Of a DNA stretch of 64,000 nucleotides, positions 46,458-57,496 are shown piece by piece. The notes beneath the pieces were generated by a model that was not told the origin of the DNA, made no database searches, and was given only the letters and a program-made list of their open reading frames with translations. A program made the translations under genes and the position numbers. How positions within the stretch are numbered: the stretch's first letter is position 1; each line of letters opens with the position of its first letter. This DNA comes from Strigamia acuminata (taxonomy: Eukaryota > Arthropoda > Chilopoda > Geophilomorpha > Linotaeniidae), in assembly GCA_949358305.1 (NCBI GenBank), contig OX442314.1, positions 558,001 through 622,000 of the forward strand, read 5' to 3'.

Positions 46458-48482
46458 ACTGTACTTTGTATATGTGTGATAATCCAATTGTGAATTGCAA
46501 GGGTTTGTCGAGCGATTCGATCATCTTCATCTTTATCGGACTGAAGAGTTCGCCGGTGGACCAATATTTCATCTGTAATTTATATTTTATAAATATTTGA
46601 GGCATTTTTTTCCTTACTTTTTACCATAAGAGGAAAATAAAATGGTTTCTGCATTTTCAGTCTGCCAGGGAAAACGTTGTCCAAGTACCAAGTGAAAGCG
46701 GAAAAGAAAATGGCGTCAACGAACCATATTGTGAAAATATGAGCGAGCGTCACCGAGTCCAAGTATTCGTATTCGGTCGTGGTCAAATATTCCCATTGCA
46801 TTCCTAAACCTGATTCAAAAGTATTAAAAAAATATATACAAAGAGTGTAATTATTGTTTACGTCGAGCTTCGTAAGTTGAAATGATGTGTATGGCCCAAT
46901 ACAAGGCGGAATTGGGGAACAAACAAGTGAGCAATTGAAAATGCGAAGCGATCAAATCGCCCGGCTCTAACTCCATTTTTAATTTCGCTTCGTCCAACGA
47001 CATCGGGAGGATCAAAGTGACCAGCGAAAATAAACACCAAACCGGCCACGCCAATTCATCTGAAATCAATAAATTATTTATTTATTTATTTATTATGAGT
47101 AATAATGATTCGTTACCGTTTTCAATGAGACAACTGAAGAACAGACAAGCTGTTAGCGAAACGACGAAATAGATGAAAAGTGTGAGGAAAATAACGTAGA
47201 CGCAAGTGGACGGAAACACGGGTCCGTCGGAAGTGACCGAGCACTTGAGTAGTAAAAGAATGGCAAGAATGTTGCAAAGTAAAATGAGGAATTCGTGGGA
47301 AAACCAACTCAACCACTGCATCCAGCGGCTAATTCCTTTCAACTGCAGTAAGTTCTAAAAGTGTAATTATATACAAACATTAAGTTGTCAACTAATTGTT
47401 TACTGCCATTTTTAAATCTTGTTTGGCCCGCATTTCTATGTTAGAAATAAAAATTTGAAATTTCATTTAAGAAAATTTGAAAAATATTCATTTTTTCAAA
47501 ATTTATTTAATTCAATTTTCCCATCTTTTCAAAATTTATTCAATTCAATTTTTCCATTTTTTCAAAATTTATTCAATCCAATTTTTCCAATTTTGGAAAA
47601 TTTATTTAATTCAATTTTTCTATCTTTTCAAAATTTATTCAATTCAATTTTTCCACCTTTTCAAAATTTATTCATTCCAATTTTTCCATTTATTCAAAAT
47701 TTATTCAATTCAATTTTTCCATCTTTTCAAAATTTATTCGTTCCAATTTTTCCATTTTTTCAAAATTTATTCAATTCAATTTTTCCAATTTTTTCCAATT
47801 TATTCAATTCAACTTTTCCATCTTTTCCAAATTTATTCAATTCAATTTTTCTATTTTTTCAAAATTTATTCAATTCAATTTTTCCAATTTTTCAAAATTT
47901 GGAAAATGTATTCAATTTGTTGGAAAATGTGGAAAATGTATTCAATTTGTTGGAAAATTTGGAAAATCTATTCAATTTGTTTGAAAATTGGGAAAATCTG
48001 TTTGAAAATTGGGAAAATCTGTTTGAAAATTTGGAAAATCTGTTTGAAAATTTGGAAAATCTGTGTTCAATTCATTCAATTTGTTTGAAATGTGCAAGAT
48101 TTACCCAAATCCCTCTCGTTTTCTCTTTAGTAATCGGTTTAACGATCGTGAGCGGCAGAAACAACGTCGTCAAAACGATGCTGAGCGGAAGAACCATTTG
48201 CACAGTGCTCAAAAACCTTAACGTTTCATGCTCGTCCATCATCAATCTAATTCGCCCAACCTCTCTTCCTCTCGCCTTCCTCGGCCCGATGCCCAACGAA
48301 ACCACCGACAAAAACAAGAGCCACGGAACGACCAACTGCGCGCCGGTCACGACCGATTTCGACCTGCGATGTCGCCAATTCTTCCAAAACAAAAGCCGCC
48401 ATTTTTCGCACAAAGAAACCTGCTTCAACGTGGGAATCGTCGGCGACAAATCCACCGAACTCGACAGCGCGTACTTCGACAT
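38351..48482 (-). CDS. Compact ABCA-subfamily ABC transporter with degenerate ATPase motifs
   Basis: Full TMD-NBD-TMD-NBD protein of about 1380 residues. Exons in transcript order: 48105-48482, 47117-47354, 46862-47059, 46625-46809, 46465-46572, 46273-46396, 46063-46214, 45848-46004 (region), 45581-45791, 45273-45522, 42461-42507, 42245-42399, 41721-42180, 41540-41665, 40259-40495, 40001-40204, 39713-39939, 38950-39131, 38351-38897. ABCA hallmarks are WRLLFWKNW before helix 1, NVFPGRLKMQKPFYFPL before NBD1, FCPQ and GYCPQ Q-loops, and LDEPTLDVD and LDEPTTGFD Walker B motifs. Oddities: the first extracellular loop is only about 30 residues, where family members have hundreds; NBD1 has LPKDVQR where LSGGMQR is expected and K for the H-loop His; NBD2 has GASRACKS for Walker A, HDSVTR for the signature and S for the H-loop His. 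At 45929-45968 either a 40-nt intron or a +1 shift is needed. Family role is lipid translocation; activity here is doubtful. Confidence 0.85.
40835..41009. mobile_element. Short hAT-like MITE in an ABCA intron
   Basis: CAGTGCTGGACTGG at the left and the inverse of CAGGGCTGGACTGG at the right bound 175 bp. A clear 8-bp duplication was not found. The next 500 bp hold another decayed repeat beginning CAGGGCCGTCTTTA near 41330. Confidence 0.5.
42624..43343 (+). pseudogene. MULE-type transposase remnant with SWIM zinc finger
   Basis: Two open blocks, 42624-42878 and 42969-43343, are separated by stops. The first has the MULE-like phrase NNGLEATNSIIK. The second has a CxC...CxH SWIM zinc finger (CTCPVF...CKH) followed by a basic GRPSKAKR tail. 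Such proteins are transposases of Mutator-like elements or host proteins derived from them. The piece lies in an ABCA intron on the opposite strand, lacks the catalytic core and is preceded by a run of cytosines, so I read it as a dead fragment. Confidence 0.7.
44003..45166. mobile_element. Three nested inverted-repeat elements in an ABCA intron
   Basis: Outer arms 44003-44038 and 45131-45166 (36 bp, perfect, with AGCCAATGGGA). Middle arms about 44290-44311 and 45043-45064, beginning GGGGCCGTCCATAAATTACG, flanked by AAA on both sides. Inner arms 44579-44610 and 45013-45044 (32 bp, perfect). The innermost core is a minisatellite of CATTTTAAGCAATTTTCGTT units (44719-44935). No transposase in any layer. 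Confidence 0.8.
46405..46456. repeat. AAAT microsatellite in an ABCA intron
   Basis: A run of AAAT units (about 12) lies between the exons that encode the link to NBD1 and its Walker A. Confidence 0.9.
47490..48080. repeat. 33-bp minisatellite in ABCA intron 1
   Basis: About a dozen copies of a 33-bp unit containing TTCAAAATTTATTCAATTCA grade into shorter GAAAATTTGGAAAATCTG units. The long plus-strand frame here is an artefact of the period. Confidence 0.9.
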
Positions 48483-48615
48483 ATTCAAGCACTTGCCCTC
48501 AAAATCGAATCAATAAGCAAACAATGCCATTACTAATACCATAGTTTACCTTTATTACGCGATAATTAAATTAGATACAATGCAAAAGCCTATTTTTATT
48601 TATTTCTTTTATATT

Positions 48616-49117
48616 TTATGTCGATGATTGTTTGTAGTTTTTAGTGTCGAGCATTTTCTTACCGCACATTGCGCAGATGCCTTTCTTGTACGCACACGCT
48701 GGCAAATAAGACATTATTATTAAAATATTATTATTGTTTGTAATTTGTAATTTTACCTTGACAGTAACGAGAGCCGACTTGGTGCACTTGTTGGCGACAT
48801 ATTCGGCACTGTGCGAATGTGGTGTATGGGACGAATCGCGCTTTTTTCGCCGTTAGTGCTTTGTTTTCGTTCACTTTGCGACCTCCGCTTTCTGCGAAAC
48901 CAAAGAAATTCTAAACACGAACATAAAGTACGAAAGAAATCAATTAATTCTTAATTACCCGTTGTGTTGCGTGCGCCCGTTTTCCATGGATCCGGGGTTA
49001 TCACTTTACCTAGTTTCTTTTCACCTGCGAATTAAATAACGTAATTTTTTATTTATTGGCTATTCTTTAAAATTGTAGGTTTTTAACCTACCGCTACTTA
49101 CATTTATCGCAAACCAT
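48616..49117 (-). CDS. CRIPT: CRIPT, cysteine-rich PDZ-binding protein
   Basis: Four exons, 49102-49117, 48959-49024, 48757-48891 and 48616-48698, give 99 residues, the normal CRIPT size. It starts MVCDKCEKKLGKVITPDPWK and contains ARNTTESGGRKVNENKAL, paired CxxC motifs (CRIC, CQACAYKKGICAMCGKK) and a C-terminal LDTKNYKQ. Known roles are binding PSD-95 PDZ domains and tubulin, and in most eukaryotes an association with the minor spliceosome. Start and stop are unambiguous and all splice phases agree. It is head-to-head with the SR splicing factor, and its stop is only 134 bp upstream of the ABCA start codon. Confidence 0.96.
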
Positions 49118-49193
49118 TTTAGGACTAGGAATCACCTAGCGACGAGTTCTTAAATGGACGGATGACGTTTGAATCGTATCGGTTGAACGGTAG

Positions 49194-49201
49194 TATAAAT
49201 A
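49194..49201 (+). promoter_or_regulatory. TATA box of the CRIPT/SR-factor head-to-head promoter
   Basis: TATAAATA sits 77 bp from the CRIPT start codon, oriented toward the SR-factor gene, and is followed 18 bp later by a TGACGTCA palindrome at 49219-49226. Transcription of the SR factor would start near 49225. The assignment is inferred from motif and position only. Confidence 0.45.
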
Positions 49202-49398
49202 GGGGTTGAGTCAACTTGTGACGTCATTTCAACGCGTATTAGAGGATTCCGTCGCACGCACTCTGTGAACCCCGTAGGATCTGCAAGCTAGCATAGCGGT
49301 TCGGTTGTTCAGACATTGTTACTTCTGTCCTTTTTGGTGTGGTTTTCCTCAATCTTCTGAAGCGTTGACGGCGAAAAAGTATTTTCCGGACTCTTCTG

Positions 49399-49987
49399 GT
49401 AACCTAGCGATTAATATTTTTCTCGAATTCACAGTTTAGAATGCATAAAAATTGCCAAATGGTCGGAGAATGCTTCTGTTTGAAATGCGTGTGACGTCAC
49501 ACAAAAATAGAAAATACAAAGCACGAAACTCCGTTTTTTGCCATACGAAAAATGCAGATATGTTGTTTTTAAAAAAAAGACGGAATTCGGTCCGACTACC
49601 GTTCGATTTCCGTTTGTATACGCAGTAGGAAAAAAAAAGCAGATGCAAAGTTGAAGGTGATTGAAAAACAAGTCTACGACTTAAGCCTAAAAGCAAATGG
49701 CGGAGCCCGCACTTTAGCCGGTTGTGTCCTTCTTCTTCAGCTTCATTCAGCTTCCTCGACAGTTTTCGTCGATTTCCAAGCGAAATTAGCAAAAATTCAA
49801 GTGCAAAATGGAGGAAAGAGAAAGAAAAGACAAATTAACGTTTCCGTTTCGCGACTTAAACTGCAATTTGTCGATTAAGACTTAAGAAAGAGAAAATCTA
49901 AAAAATCTAAAAAATAGAAAAAAAGAAAGATTGATGTTGTTGTGTTGTTATCGATTGAACGATTTGGAGATGAAATTTGTTTTGCAG
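49399..49987 (+). other. Likely 5' UTR intron of the SR-factor gene
   Basis: A GTAACC donor at 49399 and a TTTTGCAG acceptor ending at 49987 lie just before the start codon at 49995. No coding sequence is seen between them. A second TGACGTCA lies at 49492-49499. Confidence 0.4.
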
Positions 49988-49994
49988 ATAAAAA

Positions 49995-51573
49995 ATGTCG
50001 CGAAGCTCGACCGGAAGTCGTGTATACGTTGGCGGACTGGTGGATAGTGTGAGGAAAGAAGACTTGGAAAAAGAGTTTTCCAAGTTCGGCAAACTGAACC
50101 ACGTGTGGGTGGCGTGGAACCCGCCGGGATTCGCCTTCATCGAGTTCGACGATGAGCGCGACGCCCAGGAAGCCGTGCGAGCCATGAACGGGCAAGACAT
50201 GTGCGGATCCCGACTGCGAGTGGAGCTGTCGCGCGGACGAGGCCGCGGCGGCGGCGGCGGCGGCGGGATGCGCGGCGGCTCCCGAGGAGGCCGCGGCGGA
50301 CGAGGCGGACGACGAGACTCGCGCGGCGGCGGCGGTGGCGGCCGCGGAGGAGGAGGCGGCGGAGGCGGAGGAATGTTCCGCGGCTCGGGCGGCAGTCGAG
50401 GCGGCGGCGGAGGCGGAGGGATGCACGGCGGCGGAGGTGGAGGACGCGGCGGAATGAGGGATCGCGGCCGCTCGTCGTTCGGCGGCTCGGGCGGATTCAA
50501 CCGCGGCGCCCGAAGAGACCGCTACATGCAAAACGGACCGAGTTCGTACAAAGAAATGAGTAGTGGAGGAGGCGGCGGCGGAGGAGGAGGAGGAGGTGGA
50601 CGCAGCGACAGAGATCGCTACAACGGGCAATACGATAGTGGAGATGGCTACTATTCCTCACGATCACCCATGTCGAGCAGTTATCGCAGTCGATCGCCAT
50701 TAGGCCGCAGGTAACAAAACAACCACTAAAGTGAATGAAAAACAAAACAAAAAATCTCAAATGTCAAATATGAATCACAATTTTCTCCTCTTCTTCCTCC
50801 GTTGTCTAATCAATTCTATATCACAGTTTGCAGTTTATAGAGTGAATTATTCAGAGATGCGAACGAATGATCGACGAAGATTTTTACATTTTACATTTTT
50901 TTTTACAAAACGTCATTATTTTTATTTTTTATTTTTTTTATTTTTTATTTTTTATTTTTTTATCTTGCATGTTTCTCGTTATTAGCCGAACCGAACGATC
51001 GAATATAAGCCCGAGAAGCGAATGAAACACACACAAAAAATCTATAAAAATGAATGTAGAAAAAGAGAAAAATATAGCAAAAAATTGCCCGCTTCATTGA
51101 TGAAAACATACCTGCTTTGAAATCGAGTGTTACTTTGCTGAATTTCATAAAAATGACTAAAAAGTGCTCCGAAATCTATTTATTCATTCGTTGATTCATT
51201 GAATTTTTTGTCGATTGAAACTCTGTTGAAATACAACAAGTAACACTTGCTCCTTTAGTGAACGATATCTCTATCCTAAACGATCCTATATGAAAAAGTG
51301 CAAAAATCGAATAATATTGAGTGATTTTCAGCGAATCGACCGCATAACTTCTCCACGAACGACCGAACGAACGACCAATCGACAAAGCGACAAATTGTTT
51401 AATTGATGATTTTATTCACTTACTTGATTGATAAAACTTGTGCTCTGCCTTGGTTCTCTTCTCGTGACAGAGATTACTCGAGCTCCAATGATTATTCCTC
51501 ATCTTCCCGCAACTACGGATCTTCTTCACGCGATGGTGGTGGTGGTGGTGGAGAGTATGAAATGAGCAGGTAG
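49995..51573 (+). CDS. SR-type splicing factor: RRM, glycine-rich and RS tail (Rsf1/SRSF3/7-like)
   Basis: Exon 49995-50710 encodes one N-terminal RRM (about residues 8-80; RNP2 VYVGGL, RNP1 FAFIEF, with VWVAWNPPGFAF typical of SRSF3/7, Rbp1 and Rsf1), a long Arg/Gly-Gly repeat region (about 80-210) and a short RS tail (SSYRSRSPLGR). If the last intron is kept, the protein stops right after the donor (stop 50712-50714, 239 residues). If 50711-51470 is spliced out, exon 51471-51573 adds a Tyr/Ser-rich and Gly tail ending EYEMSR (272 residues); the phase fits and the junction restores the same Arg. SR proteins bind exonic RNA and guide splice-site choice in the nucleus. A 5' UTR intron (49399-49987) is likely. 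I cannot decide between Rsf1 and SRSF3/7 orthology. Confidence 0.85.
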
Positions 51574-51882
51574 ATAGATACAAACGAGATACACGAGTGA
51601 AATGAAACAAACAAATACCTCTGCCAAAACTAATCCTTCGCACCGATATAAATTTAAAACGCAAATCGAGAGAGAGAAAGAGAGAGAGACGTTGCATTTA
51701 TGTTAATTCAATTAATTGCTTCTGAAGATTGAGTGTAAAACTGGCGCCTTGTTGGGAGGAAAAAGGAAGTGCTGCAGTTGTGTGTGTAGAATTAATTAAA
51801 TGTGGTTGTGGGTAAGTTTGCGTGACGATTGATTTGAGTTTAAATTTTTAAATCTTTTTTAATTTAATTTCTTTAATGCATT

Positions 51883-54800
51883 TCACTTGATTCTGGCTAG
51901 AACTGCCGACCTCCTGTCCGTGTTCTGGAACAGTGCTCTAATCACTTGTTTGGTTTCGTTGGCAGTGAACTCATGGGCTAAAGGCCCTTTGCCTTCTGCC
52001 CAGCGCTCCAAGATGTCGTTCATACTGGCCGCTAACATCAGAAGCAACTCTTTGAATTTCATCCATTTCGGCACACATCGACAGACATCGGCAGACACTA
52101 CTGAATTCTTCTTCTTCTTCTCATCATCGTTACCGTAGTCGCTTAATGGCTGAATACAAACAAGAAAACAAGAAAAACAAAAACGACTAAAGGGATATTT
52201 CATAGATAATCATTATTTCTCTTAATTTCCTTTTTTTAATTTTATTTAAACGTGTATAAGAATTTAAATTAAAGAAATACCTGAAACAAGTTTGGTGTCC
52301 TGTGAATGACCACGCCGAACGCGGCTGTCAGTTGCGCCGTGCTGGTGGACGGGATGTCCTCTTGGCGCACGATCTGACCGATGAGTTCGTCCAGAAGGGA
52401 GTCGACGAGGGCGCCCGTAGCTTGCTGGTAGACGGTGCGAGGGAGCACGGGTTGCCACACGCGTTGGAGGTGCTCGAGTTGGTAGAGGCACTGCTTGAGA
52501 GCGCGTTCGAGGGAAGCGGTCGCGTTGTGGAGACTGCCGACGCCGCGCACGATCTCGACGAGTTGCTTCTTTTGGGCCGCCACTTGCGATTGGAAGGTGT
52601 CCGAGCCGGAGGATCGAAGTCGGGGCACGAGGTCGACGAAGGTGACGGAGTTGTCTTGGAGAGAGGCGCGGAGTCGCGACGAATACTCGTGGCCTAAAGT
52701 GATGAGGTGGTGCGCCAGGTACATGCAGTTGTTGTGGTGGAGAGCTGTAATTCATTCAATCAATTAATTAATTTGGTTTTGTTTAATTTATTTATTTGCC
52801 TAACACTCCGAGACTTACGGTAAACCTCGTTTTTAATGGCACGTCGGTGTTTTTTAAAAGAATTTAGCCAAAAAAATCAATTTTAGATGTCCAAAATGTA
52901 CGAAATTGGTATAAATTTTTCCAAATTTTAGTAATACCGTATATTTGTAAATAGTGCATCCGTGCGCTATTAGAAAAAAAATATTTTGACCCGCACAACG
53001 AAAAACACCTAAAAGTGTGACAATTGAGACGTTTTCCATAAGTTTTGATAATTTTCTGCCGAAACGTATGTAAAACGTGTCATTTGTCATCCTTTTTTGG
53101 CACATTTCGGCCCTCCAATTGTGTACCCGCGGGCTATTAGAGGCCCGCGTAGTAATCGATAATATACGGTAATCTCCAGAATATGAATAAAACTCAAATT
53201 TCAGACCCAAAATCCAATATAATTATTCATCCGGGCTCTTTTAAAGAAGAAACGGTTTTTCGCTTATATCGACATGTTTCGTTTTCTATGGGTTTACACT
53301 TTTTAAACAAAATTTAGCTTTTAAAATTGGCTTCAATTCAACCGTGTTTTCCTCAGCTCACCTGCTTATCCGAGTGTGATTGCACTGCGACAGTCTGTTT
53401 ATTTGAGCAGACCATAAGTGTTTTCACCACTGCCGCCATTTCAGATTTCACAGTGAAACTTGAGAAACACATCCGGCTAATCCAGCCAGGCTAGCAAATT
53501 ATTTCGTTTTATGACTTATACATTTTTATTTCATCGGAGTGTTAAGAATAAATAAATAAATGAATGTGTAATTTCTTTTGCCTCCCGATTTGTGAATATT
53601 TACCTGCAACTTGTGGTAGCATGGTGAGGTTCTGTTTGTGATAGACCGGAACAATGGCGCAAAACAACTCGAACATGTTCCTCACCGTGTAGAACAAACG
53701 GACGGCGCACATGGGCGAACTCTCGCACGCCTCGTTCAAGATTTCGTACGCGAAATCCATCAACTGCTGCACCGAACGACTGAAACACAAAATCCAATCA
53801 AAACAAACCACAAAAGACAAAACCAACTCCCGTATATCTTCTAATTGCACTATTTGCAAAACAATCATTTTCTGCGCCACTTTTATTAAATTTTACTTTT
53901 CTCCCGCGTACTATTAGAGAATCAGAAGATATAGGGTAGTCAGTGTTGTATCTAGTTCACTAAATTGTGAACGCGTTCACGTTCAGATTTTTACAAAGTG
54001 AATTTGTTCAAGTTCATGAACTTCAGTGTTGTATCTCGTTCACCAAATCGCGAACTAGTTCAAGTCCGCGTTCACGTTCACTACAATTTTTTTCAAAGTG
54101 AACTAAGTTCAAGTTCACGAACTTGAACCAAAATGAACGTTTTGATGACGAAAACGTCATCATTTAAAACCGATGCAAAAAGTTACGTTTTTGCGACGTC
54201 TTCGTCATCAAACATGGTCAACGTGAACTTCGTTCAAGTTCACTCTTAAAAGTGAACTTAGTTTGATTTTAATCAAAATTTTGACGACATTAATCATAAT
54301 TTGTCAATTGTAATCAAAATATGTCGATTTTATTCAAAATTTTGACGATTTTAATCAAAATTTGTCGATTTTAATCATAATAATATCGATTTTATTCAAA
54401 ATTTTGACGATTTTAATCAAAATTCTGACGATTTTAATCAAAATTCTGACGATTTTAATCAAAATTCTGACGATTTTAATCATAATTTGTCGATTTTAAT
54501 CATAATAATATCGATTTTATTCAAAATTTCGACCATTTTAATCAAAATTTCGACAATTTTAATCAAAATTTCGACCATTTTAATCAAAATTTCGACCATT
54601 TTAATCAAAGTTACGACCATTTTAATAAAAATTTCGACCATTTTAATAAAAATTTCGACCATTTTAATCAAAATTTCGACCATTTTAATCAAAATTTCGA
54701 CCATTTCAATCAAAATTTCGACCATTTTAATCAAAATTTCGACCATTTTAATCAAAATTTCGACAATTTTAATCAAAATTTCGACCATTTTAATCAAAAT

Positions 54801-57496
54801 TTCGACCATTTTAATCAAAGTTACGACCATTTTAATAAAAATTTCGACCATTTAAATCAAAATTTCGACCATTTAAATCAAAATTTCGACCATTTAAATC
54901 AAAATTTCGACCATTTAAATCAAAATTTCGACCATTTAAATCAAAATTTCGACCATTTAAATCAAAATTTCGACCATTTAAATCAAAATTTCGACCATTT
55001 TAATCAAAATTTCGACCATTTCAATCAAAATTTCGAACATCAAACATGGTGAACGTGAACTTCGTTCAAGTTCACTCTTAAAAGTGAATTAGTTCCAATT
55101 TTTCGTTCGCTACAACAAAACTACCTGATTTGACAGGTGGGAAAAACAAAAACGTTGTTCAATTTATTGCCGCCGTGCGACGGTTTCGACTCCGACTCCG
55201 ACTCCGACTTCGACTTCGACTTCGCGTCGGACGTCAACTGCACCGCGTCGTGCAGCTGCAGCAACATGAGCTTCCTCGCCTTGTCCAGCACGTCGCGACA
55301 CATTTTATTCGCGAAAAGCGTGTCCACATTGCGCGCGTACTCCAAAATATTCTTCTGCTCGGCGTGCAGGAACCCGACCGACACGAGAAACTCCTGGAAC
55401 CGACACGTCTCCTCAATGATCCGATAGAAATCCTGCAAATCGTTCTTATTGGACGGGATGGCGAGCGTCAAACAATCCTTGATGAGCAAATCCGAGAAAT
55501 CCGACCCAATCACGCGTCCCAACGCCGCCATGAGCGAAACCCCAGAGCCCAACGTCACCCCGAACGCCGAATCCACCAAAAACCGGAAAAACACCCTCAA
55601 GTTCTCGAACGTCTCGAACGGCGTCGCGCGCTCGTTGGCCGCCACTTTCATGTCGAAGCGCCCCTCGCGGACGTGGATTCGCACCGCATTGTTGATGGCG
55701 GGTTTGCACACGTTGGCCATCACGTGGGCGGCGAAACTCGCGAGTTTGGTGTCGAGGTAGTTGAGGAGTTGCATGGCGCGCACCAAACTCTCCATTTCGC
55801 CGTGATCCGGGCACTTGATCTTGAGCCGCACGTCGTCCTTCGAGACGCTCCACGCGATCTTCTGCTTCCAGATGTCGCCGAGGTCGTAGGTGAGTTTCTC
55901 GCGCCGGATCACGTATTCGGTTTTGAGCGCCTTGAAGATCTTCACTTGTTTCTCGCAAGGGTTCGCTTTGTCGGCGAGCATGCGCTGGATCTTTTCGAGG
56001 CTCTCGGCGGCCGGCAGGTATTTTTTGTCGACGAGATCGTCGTTGATTTTCTCGAGGAGGCGATGGATTTGCACCATTTTGTCGACTACTTGTAAGGTGA
56101 TGCTCACGTCGATGAGGTTCGTCGAGAGGCCTTTGATTTCGCTCGTCGAGATTTGCAGTTCACATTTGATCTGCAATTTTTGTGATAAATAATAATAAAT
56201 AATGAATAATTGTTAATTTAGCGGCATTTTAAAAGCGTTTAAACGTTTTTTTGTGGTTTTTGTACAACAAATTGATCGATTATTGATTTTTTCGCAATAA
56301 TTTGATCAATTAGTGTGTTGCATATTCATTTTTATGGTGGTTTTAAGAATGAATTGATCAATTATTGCGTTTTATTTCAATTTTTCGGGGGTTTTACGTA
56401 ATAAAATTGATGAATTCATGCGTTTTATTCAATTTTCAGGGGGTTTCTTGCAATAATTTGATAAATTTTTGTGTTTTTTCAAATTTTTAAGGTGTTTTAC
56501 GCAATAAATTAAAAGATTATTGCGTTTTTTGTGGTTTTTATACAACAAATTGATCAATTATTTAATTATTTATTTAACTTTTCGATTTTTTTTCGCAATA
56601 ATTTGATAAATTATTGTGTTTAGTTTATTTTTTTGGTGTTTTTAAGTATAAATTGATCAATTATTGAGTTTTATTTCAATTTTTCGGAGGTTTCACATAA
56701 TAAAATTGATGAATCCATGCTTTTTATTCAATTTCCAAGGGGTTTTACGCACTAAATTAAAAAATTATTGCGTTTTTTATGGTTTTATACAACAAATTGA
56801 TCAATAATTGCTTTTATTTAACTTTTCGTTTTTTTTTCGCAATAATTTGATAAATTATTGTGTTTAGTTTATTTTTTTGGTGTTTTTAAGTATAAATTGA
56901 TCAATTATTGCGTTTTATTTCAATTTTTCGGGGGTTTCAAATAATAAAATTGATGAATCCATGCTTTTTATTCAATTTCCAAGGGGTTTTACGAACTAAA
57001 TTAAAAAATTATTGCGTTTTTTGTGGCTTCTATACCACAAAATGATCAATAATTGAGTTTTAATGAATTTTTCCGAGCTTTTACGCAATTCTTTGGTAAT
57101 TTATTGTGTTGCATATTCATTTTTATGGTATTTTAAAAAAAAATTGATCAATTATTGCTTTATATTCAATTTTCAGAGATTTTTTAGTCTCTTTTTTGTT
57201 ACTTGTGTTTCCAGCCTCTTTCGCAGCGTGTCGATCTCGTTCGTGGCCGAACATATTCGACTCGAGAGGTCGATCGTCTCCGACAGCCAGGGGAAGAACG
57301 TAATGTATCGACTGTCCAGAGTGTCTTGTACTTGATTCTTCACGTCGTCGACGTGTTTCATTAACTTGCTGATTTTTTCCGACAAATCGTCTTTAGCTAG
57401 ATTACCTACACACGAAACTCTTTTTAGTCGTCGATCGGTTTAAAATCGTGTCAACTAACCTGTGGACGTTAATACTTCCGTCACTATTGATGCCAT
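51883..57496 (-). CDS. ZW10: ZW10, kinetochore and ER-Golgi tethering protein
   Basis: Six exons, 57460-57496, 57203-57405, 55125-56170, 53604-53779, 52281-52744 and 51883-52149, join in frame into 730 residues (family about 780). Recognisable stretches are an N-terminal coiled coil (KISKLMKHVDDVKNQVQ), HRLLEKINDDLVDKKYLPAAE, ALHHNNCMYLAHHLITLGHE and the C-terminal TAAFGVVIHRTPNLFQ. ZW10 is the central subunit of the RZZ complex, which brings dynein and checkpoint proteins to kinetochores. With NAG and RINT1 it also tethers Golgi-to-ER vesicles through syntaxin 18. Introns carry a 21-bp minisatellite and a long-period repeat. The start codon lies 207 bp from that of SCFD1 on the other strand. 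Confidence 0.94.
52933..53172. mobile_element. Decayed MITE in a ZW10 intron
   Basis: TACCGTATATT and its inverse AATATACGGTA bound about 240 bp with weak matching of CGCGGGCTATTAG-type blocks inside. No coding capacity. Confidence 0.4.
53940..55110. repeat. hAT-like end plus 21-bp minisatellite in a ZW10 intron
   Basis: Two copies of CAGTGTTGTATCT.GTTCAC (from 53941 and 54025) resemble a hAT terminus. They precede about 35 copies of a 21-bp unit ATTTTAATCAAAATTTCGAC (54290-55040), and GTGAACTTCGTTCAAGTTCA closes the block as it opened it, suggesting the satellite grew inside the element. Confidence 0.7.
56225..57170. repeat. Long-period tandem repeat in a ZW10 intron
   Basis: A block containing GCGTTTTTTGTGG and ACAACAAATTGATCAAT recurs at about 56522, 56770 and 57014, a period near 246 bp, with partial copies before. 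Composed of TTGATCAATTATT-type motifs. Confidence 0.7.

Noticed and set aside
47419-48516. 365-codon plus-strand open frame
   Set aside because: It is produced by the 33-bp minisatellite, whose period is a multiple of three, plus the antisense of ABCA exon 1.
54480-54855. Open frames on both strands with MVEILIK-type repeats
   Set aside because: A 21-bp intronic minisatellite in ZW10.
55130-56095. 321-codon plus-strand frame
   Set aside because: Antisense shadow of the large ZW10 exon.
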